Below, in pieces: positions 50,339-55,863 of a stretch of DNA of 55,863 nt (the first letter of the stretch is position 1; each line of letters opens with the position of its first letter). Location: the NCBI RefSeq assembly GCF_009377235.1, contig NZ_VMNX01000030.1, forward strand, positions 1 to 55,863, read 5' to 3'. The notes beneath the pieces are model-generated. The model searched no databases and had not been told where the DNA came from. It was given only the letters and a program-made list of their open reading frames with translations. The position numbers and the translations under genes are program-made. This stretch comes from Streptomyces acidicola (GTDB lineage: Bacteria > Actinomycetota > Actinomycetes > Streptomycetales > Streptomycetaceae).

Positions 50339-50353
50339 ACGAAACCGTTTCGT
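50339..50353. promoter_or_regulatory. TetR operator B
   Basis: A second copy of the same 15-bp palindrome, 47 bp centre to centre from A. Between them lies a possible -10 (TATCGT, 50324-50329), so a repressor on both sites would bracket the promoter of the TetR gene. Confidence 0.7.
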
Positions 50354-50435
50354 TCGGAACGGTGTCGGGCGGCAGTGCTCCCACTAGGCTGTCCCCGGGC
50401 CGGCCCGAACACGGAGTGGGAAAGAGGAGAGTGGG

Positions 50436-51035
50436 ATGACTGAGACCGCGACGGTGCGCCGCAGTCGGATCACGCCCGAGCGCGAGGCCGAGCTGTACAC
50501 GGCCGTGCTCGACCTGCTCCGGGAAGTCGGCTACGACGCCCTGACCATGGACGCCGTGGCCGCCCGCACCCGCTCCAGCAAGGCCACCCTCTACCGCCAG
50601 TGGGGCGGCAAGGCCGAACTGGTGGCGAAGGCCATGCGGTTCAGCAAGCCGGGCGGCTTCGCCGACGTCGACACCGGGTCGCTGAGAGGCGATCTCCACG
50701 CCCTCGTCGGGCGTGCGGACGACTGCGTCATCGAACAGAACTCCGCGCTGATGCGGGGCCTGTTCATGGTGGTGCACACGAACCCCGAACTGCTGCAGGC
50801 ATTCCGGGAGTTCCTCATCGATCCGGAGATGGCGGAGTTCCGCCGGATGGTCCAGCGTGCCGTCGACCGGGGAGAAGTCCCTGCGGACAGCCCGGCGATC
50901 GAGTACGTGGTGCACATGATGCTCGGTGCCTTCGTCACCCGGACGCTGCTCGACGAGCTGCCGCCGACGCAGGAGTTCGCCCTTTCGTACATCGACGCCG
51001 TGATCCTCCCCGCCCTCGGCGTGCGAACCCACTGA
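50436..51035 (+). CDS. TetR family transcriptional regulator
   Basis: A 199-residue repressor. The HTH (about 14-60) reads REAELYTAVLDLLREVGYDALTMDAVAARTRSSKATLYRQWGGKAELV. The C-terminal ligand domain (about 80-195) is of the TetR_C type with a bound hydrophobic ligand pocket by analogy. ATG with GAAAGAGGAG upstream. Twin operators precede it, so autoregulation is expected. It lies between the monooxygenase operon and the MMPL exporter and may control either. Confidence 0.93.
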   Translation: MTETATVRRSRITPEREAELYTAVLDLLREVGYDALTMDAVAARTRSSKATLYRQWGGKAELVAKAMRFSKPGGFADVDTGSLRGDLHALVGRADDCVIEQNSALMRGLFMVVHTNPELLQAFREFLIDPEMAEFRRMVQRAVDRGEVPADSPAIEYVVHMMLGAFVTRTLLDELPPTQEFALSYIDAVILPALGVRTH

Positions 51036-51080
51036 AAACCCGGACTCACTGAGAACCCGAACTCACTGAAAACCCCACAG
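51030..51080. repeat. Three 17-bp tandem repeats after the TetR gene
   Basis: CACTGAAAACCCGGACT and two variants follow head to tail at 51030, 51047 and 51064; the first includes the TetR stop codon. The rest of the gap to 51263 is GC-rich and shows nothing else that I can name. Confidence 0.6.
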
Positions 51081-51263
51081 TCACTGCCTCACCGGCAGCT
51101 GAGTACCACCTGACGCGACCGCTCACGTCGTCGGGCTGATCAGCCCTGTCCCCGCACGGGCACACCGACCCCGCCTCCCCGCGAGTCGATCACCCCTGCC
51201 CTCCTACGGGCTGATCTCCCCTGCCCGCATGCTCATCCACGACCTGAACGGGAGTACGCCCCC

Positions 51264-53642
51264 GTGGCCACGTTCCTCTACAAACTCGGCCGACTCGCCT
51301 TCCGGCGACGGCATTTCGTCGCCCTGATCTGGGTGGCCCTGCTGATCCTCGCCGGCGTCGGGGCGGCAAGCGCGCCCGCCGCGGGCTCCGCCTCGTTCTC
51401 GATCCCCGGCACCGAGGCCCAGAAGACCTTCGACCTGCTGGAACAGCGGTTCCCCGGCTCCAGCGCCGACGGAGCGACCGCGCGCGTCGTGTTCAAGGCG
51501 CCCGCGGGGGAGAAGATGACGGACGCCGGCAACAAGGCGACCGTCGAGCAGGCCGTCAGGGAACTGGGCACCGGCTCCGAGGTCGCCTCCGTGACCGACC
51601 CGTACAAGACCAGGTCCCTCAGCAAGGACGGGACGATCGCGTACGCGCAGGTCAGCTACAAGGTCCCCGGCATGGAGCTGGAGGACTCCTCCAAGGGTGC
51701 CCTGGAGACGAGCGCGGACGACGCCCGGGATGCCGGGCTGACCGTGGAGATCGGCGGTGACGCGCTCCAGGCGGTCCCGGCCACCGGCGCCGCCGAGATC
51801 ATCGGCATCGCCGTCGCCGCGGTCGTCCTGGTCGTCACCCTCGGGTCGCTGGTCGCGGCCGGACTGCCGCTGCTGACCGCGATCATCGGTGTGGGTATCG
51901 GCGTCGCGACCATCACCGCTCTCGCCAACGCACTCGACCTCGGCAGCACGACCTCGATTCTCGCGTCGATGATCGGCCTCGCCGTCGGCATCGACTACGC
52001 GCTGTTCATCGTGTCCCGGTACCGGGGCGAGCTGGCCGAGGGCCGTGAGCGCGAGGACGCGGCCGGGCGGGCCGTCGGCACCGCGGGCTCGGCGGTGGTC
52101 TTCGCGGGTCTGACGGTCGTGATCGCCCTCGTCGGCCTCGCCGTCGTCAACATCCCGATGCTGACCAAGATGGGCATCGCGGCGGCGGGCACGGTCGCCA
52201 TCGCCGTCCTCATCGCGCTGACCATGATCCCGGCGCTGCTCGGGTACGCGGGCCGCAGGGTCCAGCCGGCGGGCGGGAAGAGCAGGCTGCTGGGCCGGGG
52301 GAAGGCCGCGAAGAACGCGGGGACCCGGGAGACCACAGGGACTCCGGAGTCCGGGAGGAACGCGGCGAGCCCGGCGACCGCGAAGGACGAGGCCGGTGCG
52401 GCCGGTGCGGCCGGAGCGATCGGCACGGAGAACGCTCAGGGCTCCGCGATCCCGCAGCGCTCGGCGACCCCCCAGGCCGACGAGGCCAAGCCCAACATGG
52501 GAACCCGCTGGGCGAGGTTCGTCGTCCGCCGTCCGATCGCCGTGCTCGTGCTCGCCGTGGTCGGTCTCGGCGCGGCGGCCCTCCCGGCGGCCCAGCTGGA
52601 GCTGGGCCTGCCCGACGACGGCTCGCAGCCGACGTCCACGACGCAGCGCCGGGCGTACGACCTGCTCTCGGAGGGCTTCGGCCCCGGCTTCAACGGTCCG
52701 CTGATGGTCGTGGTGGACGCCAAGTCCAGCGACGACCCGAAGGCGGCCGCCACCACGGTGTCGGACGAGATCAAGGGCCTGAAGGGCGTCGTGTCCGTCG
52801 CGCCCGCCACGTTCAACAAGTCCGGTGACACCGCGATGATCACCGTGATCCCGGACTCCAAGCCGTCCTCGACGCAGACCGAGGACCTGGTGCACGAGAT
52901 CCGTGACGCGGGCGCGGACATCAAGGCCGACACGGACGCAACGGTCCTGGTCACCGGCGCCACGGCGATGAACATCGACTTCTCGCAGAAGCTGAACGAC
53001 GCGCTGCTCCCGTACCTTGCACTGGTGGTGGGCCTCGCGTTCCTGCTCCTGATCGTGGTCTTCCGCTCGATCCTGGTCCCGCTGAAGGCGGCCCTCGGCT
53101 TCCTCCTCAGCGTGCTCGCCGCACTCGGCGCGGTGGTGGCCGTCTTCCAGTGGGGCTGGCTGTCCGGCCTCATGGGCGTCGAGGAGACCGGCCCGATCAT
53201 GTCCATGATGCCGATCTTCATGGTCGGTGTGGTGTTCGGCCTGGCGATGGACTACGAGGTGTTCCTCGTGACCCGGATGCGCGAGGCGTATGTCCACGGT
53301 GAGCGCCCCGGGCAGGCGGTGGTGACCGGCTTCAAGCACGGCGCCCGGGTCGTCACGGCCGCGGCGGTCATCATGATGGCGGTCTTCGCGGGCTTCATCG
53401 GCTCCACCGAGCAGATGGTCAAGATGATCGGCTTCGGCCTCGCCGTCGCCGTCTTCTTCGACGCCTTCATCGTCCGCATGACCATCGTCCCGGCGGTGCT
53501 CGCGCTGCTCGGCAAGAAGGCCTGGTGGCTGCCGAAGTGGCTGGACCGCGCACTGCCGAACGTCGACATCGAGGGCGAGGGCCTGCGCGACACGTCCGAC
53601 GACCGTCCGAAGGACGAGGACCGGGAGCTCGTGCGCGTCTGA
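51264..53642 (+). CDS. MMPL family (RND-type) transporter
   Basis: A 792-residue membrane exporter with twelve helices in two halves, each with a large extracytoplasmic loop (about 38-165 and 435-560). The proton-relay helices read GLAVGIDYALFIVSRYRGE and VFGLAMDYEVFLVTRMREA. A disordered Ala/Gly/Thr linker (about 335-405) joins the halves. GTG start with GGGAG upstream. MMPL proteins export lipids or drugs; with the TetR gene upstream, induction by a hydrophobic ligand is likely. Terminator at 53701-53742. Confidence 0.94.
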   Translation: MATFLYKLGRLAFRRRHFVALIWVALLILAGVGAASAPAAGSASFSIPGTEAQKTFDLLEQRFPGSSADGATARVVFKAPAGEKMTDAGNKATVEQAVRELGTGSEVASVTDPYKTRSLSKDGTIAYAQVSYKVPGMELEDSSKGALETSADDARDAGLTVEIGGDALQAVPATGAAEIIGIAVAAVVLVVTLGSLVAAGLPLLTAIIGVGIGVATITALANALDLGSTTSILASMIGLAVGIDYALFIVSRYRGELAEGREREDAAGRAVGTAGSAVVFAGLTVVIALVGLAVVNIPMLTKMGIAAAGTVAIAVLIALTMIPALLGYAGRRVQPAGGKSRLLGRGKAAKNAGTRETTGTPESGRNAASPATAKDEAGAAGAAGAIGTENAQGSAIPQRSATPQADEAKPNMGTRWARFVVRRPIAVLVLAVVGLGAAALPAAQLELGLPDDGSQPTSTTQRRAYDLLSEGFGPGFNGPLMVVVDAKSSDDPKAAATTVSDEIKGLKGVVSVAPATFNKSGDTAMITVIPDSKPSSTQTEDLVHEIRDAGADIKADTDATVLVTGATAMNIDFSQKLNDALLPYLALVVGLAFLLLIVVFRSILVPLKAALGFLLSVLAALGAVVAVFQWGWLSGLMGVEETGPIMSMMPIFMVGVVFGLAMDYEVFLVTRMREAYVHGERPGQAVVTGFKHGARVVTAAAVIMMAVFAGFIGSTEQMVKMIGFGLAVAVFFDAFIVRMTIVPAVLALLGKKAWWLPKWLDRALPNVDIEGEGLRDTSDDRPKDEDRELVRV

Positions 53643-53700
53643 CGCGACGGCTTCGGTCCCGGGGAAGACGGCCCCGGTGACGACGGGGCGGTGAGGACCA

Positions 53701-53742
53701 GCCGGTGAGGGCTCCGTGGGGACGGAGTGCCCTCACCGGCTT
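53701..53742 (+). terminator. Terminator of the MMPL gene
   Basis: AGCCGGTGAGGGC pairs with GCCCTCACCGGCT (13 bp), with a further inner stem TCCGT/ACGGA, followed by TCTCTCTG. It is 58 bp after the stop. Confidence 0.78.
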
Positions 53743-53868
53743 CTCTCTGTGCACAGCTGTGCACCAGCGGGGCCGTTGTCAGTGGCCGGGGCTAGCGTGA
53801 TCCCCGATGGAAGCCCGTTCACAGAACGCAGGCCCGTGCACTGAACCATGCACAGAGGGGACAGCACC

Positions 53869-54423
53869 ATGACCACACTGCCGGACCGACCCAACACCGC
53901 CCTGTTGGTGATCGACGTCCAGAAGGGTGTCGTGGACGAGGCGCACCAGCGTGACGCCGTCGTCGCCAACATCGGCAAGCTCGTCGAAAAGGCCCGCTCG
54001 GAGGGTGTCACGGTCGTCTGGGTCCAGCACTCCGACGAGCACCTGGCGAAGGGGAGCGACGCCTGGGAGTACGTCCCGGAGCTGACCCGCCAGGAGCCGG
54101 AGCCGGTGGTGCACAAGACGTTCGGCGACTCCTTCGAGGACACCGATCTGGAGGAGGTCCTGGCCGGGGCCGGCGTCGGGCGCCTGGTCGTGACCGGCGC
54201 GCAGACGGACGCCTGCATCCGGTCCACGATCCACGGCGCCTTCGTCCGCGGCTACGACGTGACCCTCGTCGCCGACGCGCACACGGCATCGGACAACAGC
54301 GCGTGGGGCTCCCCGCCGCCGGACCAGGTCATCGCCCACACGAACCTCTACTGGCGGTTCCAGTCGGCACCCGGCCGCACGGCCGTCGTTGCCGGGACGG
54401 AGGACGTGGGGTTCGGCGACTGA
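53869..54423 (+). CDS. Cysteine hydrolase, isochorismatase-like
   Basis: A 184-residue Rossmann-like hydrolase. The catalytic triad of the family is present: Asp16 in LLVIDVQKG, Lys83 in VVHKTFGDSF and Cys116 in TGAQTDACIRST. These enzymes cleave isochorismate, nicotinamide or amide bonds of small molecules; the substrate is unknown here. The ATG at 53869 follows AGAGGGG; an ATG at 53848 in frame is also possible. Monocistronic. Confidence 0.9.
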   Translation: MTTLPDRPNTALLVIDVQKGVVDEAHQRDAVVANIGKLVEKARSEGVTVVWVQHSDEHLAKGSDAWEYVPELTRQEPEPVVHKTFGDSFEDTDLEEVLAGAGVGRLVVTGAQTDACIRSTIHGAFVRGYDVTLVADAHTASDNSAWGSPPPDQVIAHTNLYWRFQSAPGRTAVVAGTEDVGFGD

Positions 54424-54471
54424 GCGCACCCGGCGCGGGGGCGGGCGCGGCCGTGGTCGGTCACGCTCCGT

Positions 54472-54819
54472 TCAGACACGCCCCGTCATGTACGTCCTGC
54501 GAAGGAAGCGGATCAGGGTCTTCGCGTCGAACTGCATGACCTCCACGCCCTCGGACGAATGGAACTCCATGATCGCCTGGACGCGGCCGCAGGGCCACAT
54601 GCTCACGGCGCCGCTGCTGGCGGGGGTGCGCAGGCCGCGTTCCATGAGGTCACGGGAGACCTGCCAGTCCTGGGGTCCCTCGTGGATGCCGGGGAGGTTG
54701 ACGTGGACGGAGCGGGGATCGGCCTCGGAGTCGTAGCGGAGGAGCACCCGCACCGTGTCCTCGGACCCCACGGAGTCCGTGACGACGTGGGCTCGTGCGT
54801 ACTGCTCGACAACGGACAT
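54472..54819 (-). CDS. ssgE: SsgA-like sporulation protein, probably SsgE
   Basis: A 115-residue member of the SsgA-like (SALP) family, unique to sporulating actinomycetes, which act in septum siting and spore-wall remodelling. The pattern VRVLLRYDSEADPRSVHVNLP, WQVSRDLMERGLRTPASSG, VSMWPCGRVQAIMEF and FLRRTYMTG is the family core. It is at the short end of the family, missing a C-terminal extension. AAGGGAG lies seven bases before the ATG at 54819. SsgE is suggested because that paralogue neighbours the Ni/Co transporter genes in S. coelicolor, as I recall; the family call is firm, the paralogue less so. Confidence 0.8.
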   Translation of the reverse strand: MSVVEQYARAHVVTDSVGSEDTVRVLLRYDSEADPRSVHVNLPGIHEGPQDWQVSRDLMERGLRTPASSGAVSMWPCGRVQAIMEFHSSEGVEVMQFDAKTLIRFLRRTYMTGRV

Positions 54820-54992
54820 CGGACGACTCCCTTGCGCTGAGCGACCCAAGCGGAAGTTGGGATTCCGAAGCTGTGATTCCGCAGCCGTGGACCAACAACC
54901 GTGATTCCGCTATTTGTCCAATGTCGCATATTTTGCGAAGCCGGGCCGGGGGGCGCCTGCGCCCGCGACCGGTTATTGGCCGCTGTGCGCTC

Positions 54993-55009
54993 TTGCGAAA
55001 GGTTCGCAA
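54993..55009. promoter_or_regulatory. Nur-box-like palindrome before cbiM/nikM
   Basis: TTGCGAA-AGG-TTCGCAA is a perfect palindrome with 7-bp arms. It fits the Streptomyces Nur (nickel-uptake regulator, Fur family) box TTGCaa-N5-ttGCAA. It is 90 bp upstream of a CbiM/NikM start. Confidence 0.6.
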
Positions 55010-55023
55010 CAAGGCTCTATCAT
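54993..55023 (+). promoter_or_regulatory. Possible promoter of cbiM/nikM
   Basis: TTGCGA (54993-54998) and TATCAT (55018-55023) are a fair -35/-10 pair with a 19-bp spacer. The -35 lies within the Nur-like box, so bound Nur would block it. Confidence 0.4.
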
Positions 55024-55099
55024 CGTACGGTTCCAGCCAGCCCGCCGAACCCTACACAGCCGATCGCGGCCCCACCCGAGCAGGAGAGCGAGCCCTCCC

Positions 55100-55863
55100 A
55101 TGCATGTGCCCGACGGATTCATCAACGCCCCCGTCTCGGCGGCCGCCGGAGTCGTCGCGGCGGGTGCCGTGGCCGTGAGCCTCCGTGGCGCCCGGCGTGA
55201 ACTGGACGAACGGACGGCGCCGCTCGCCGGGCTGGTCGCCGCGTTCATCTTCGCCGTGCAGATGCTGAACTTCCCGGTCGCCGCGGGCACCAGTGGGCAT
55301 CTGCTGGGTGGGGCACTCGCCGCGATACTCGTGGGCCCCTTCACAGGGGTCCTGTGCGTGTCCGTCGTGCTGCTCATGCAGGGCATCCTGTTCGCGGACG
55401 GCGGCCTCACCGCGCTCGGCGTGAACATCACCGTGATGGGGGTCGTGACGACCGTCGTCGGGTACGCCGTCTTCCGCGGACTGGTGAAGGTCCTGCCGAA
55501 GAAGCGGCGCTCGGCCACCGTCTCGGCCTTCGCCGCCGCCCTGCTCTCCGTGCCCGCGGCCGCCGCCGCCTTCACGCTCGTCTACGCCGTCGGCGGCACC
55601 ACGGACGTACCGATCGGGCAGGTCCTCACCGCGATGGTCGGCGTCCACGTCCTCATCGGCATCGGTGAGGCCACGATCACCGCGCTCACGGTCGGCGCCG
55701 TCATTGCCGTACGGCCGGACCTGGTGTACGGCGCCCGCGGCCTGACCGCCCCGCTGAAGCTGCGCGTGAACGGCGAACTCGTCGACGCCCCGGCCGCTTC
55801 CGCTTCCGCCCAGCCCGTCCCCGTCGCCGCCCTCCCCCACTCTCGGCTTCGCTCGAGCGGGGG
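55100..55863 (+). CDS. CbiM/NikM-type cobalt/nickel ECF transporter S component (3' end beyond window)
   Basis: The first about 254 residues of a CbiM/NikM protein; the gene runs past the window end. The N-terminus is MHVPDGFINA: Met1-His2 and the following backbone bind the metal in this family, so the start must be the ATG at 55100. Six or seven helices follow (VAAFIFAVQMLNFPVAAGTSGHLLGGALAAILVG contains the conserved NFPV..GTSGHLLG region). It imports Ni or Co with CbiN/Q/O partners, probably downstream. The Nur-like box upstream favours nickel. The visible C-terminal part is Ala/Pro-rich. Confidence 0.9.
   Translation, partial: MHVPDGFINAPVSAAAGVVAAGAVAVSLRGARRELDERTAPLAGLVAAFIFAVQMLNFPVAAGTSGHLLGGALAAILVGPFTGVLCVSVVLLMQGILFADGGLTALGVNITVMGVVTTVVGYAVFRGLVKVLPKKRRSATVSAFAAALLSVPAAAAAFTLVYAVGGTTDVPIGQVLTAMVGVHVLIGIGEATITALTVGAVIAVRPDLVYGARGLTAPLKLRVNGELVDAPAASASAQPVPVAALPHSRLRSSG
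55834..55863. repeat. Palindromic Streptomyces repeat at the window end
   Basis: CCCCCACTCTCGGCTTCGCT, continuing to a G run, can form a stem of CCCCC with GGGGG plus CTC with GAG. This motif is familiar from many Streptomyces genomes and sits here inside the cbiM frame (PHSRLRSSGG). The window cuts it. Confidence 0.5.

Noticed and set aside
54850..54910. Three GGAAT copies on the minus strand as sigma-R promoters for ssgE
   Set aside because: None is followed by GTT after 18-19 bases.

Overview
The window is high-GC actinobacterial chromosome and almost certainly Streptomyces. The evidence is extreme third-position GC, GTG/TTG starts, Tat and lipoprotein secretion, a SepX/GlpR septation protein, an SsgA-like sporulation protein and a fru/galU/moeA core gene order typical of the genus. 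No rRNA, CRISPR array, prophage or polyketide/NRPS genes were seen; one tRNA gene is present.

Region 1 (1-24.3 kb) reads as conserved core: fructose PTS (fruA), a DUF6227-like protein, an L,D-transpeptidase lipoprotein, a DoxX/MauE-like protein, a P1 peptidase, LtrA, MscL, a SAF-domain protein, an MTA/purine nucleoside phosphorylase, an FmdB/Ruc-type zinc-ribbon protein, an MFS transporter, a CPA1 antiporter, a penicillin-acylase-family hydrolase, 5-formyl-THF cyclo-ligase, galU, a gephyrin-like moeA (glp), moaC, mog/moaB, a RimJ-like acetyltransferase and sepX/glpR. The best regulatory signal of the window is here: the FmdB/Ruc gene is preceded by an exact sigma-R-type promoter (GGAAT-N18-GTT) whose -10 runs into a CIRCE operator, which predicts joint redox and HrcA heat-shock control.

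Region 2 (24.4-43.7 kb) looks like an accessory island. It starts at a tRNA-Ala(CGC) followed by two fused transposase remnants. It continues with a LacI regulator facing a glycan-use operon: ABC transporter, DUF624 protein, GH2 enzyme, a Tat-exported GH67 alpha-glucuronidase with an unusual duplicated C-terminal tail, and a secreted GH43. A frameshifted PucR-type regulator, a two-component system and a second GH43 fused to a ricin-type CBM13 follow. Together the enzymes suggest use of glucuronoarabinoxylan side chains: secreted GH67/GH43 enzymes trim the polymer, the ABC system imports the products and the GH2 enzyme works inside. Two LacI-type palindromes lie side by side in front of the operon, and a Gfo/Idh/MocA dehydrogenase remnant sits between them and the transporter.

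Region 3 (43.8-55.9 kb) returns to housekeeping and envelope functions: two small genes, exonuclease III, a MerR regulator, a translationally coupled monooxygenase/hydrolase/SDR operon resembling the start of the mycobacterial mymA operon, a TetR regulator with twin perfect operators, an MMPL exporter, an isochorismatase-like hydrolase, an SsgA-like protein (probably SsgE) and the start of a CbiM/NikM nickel-cobalt transporter behind a Nur-box-like palindrome. The window ends inside that last gene.

Starts were chosen from ribosome binding sites and family N-termini; all homology statements are by recognition, not by database search.
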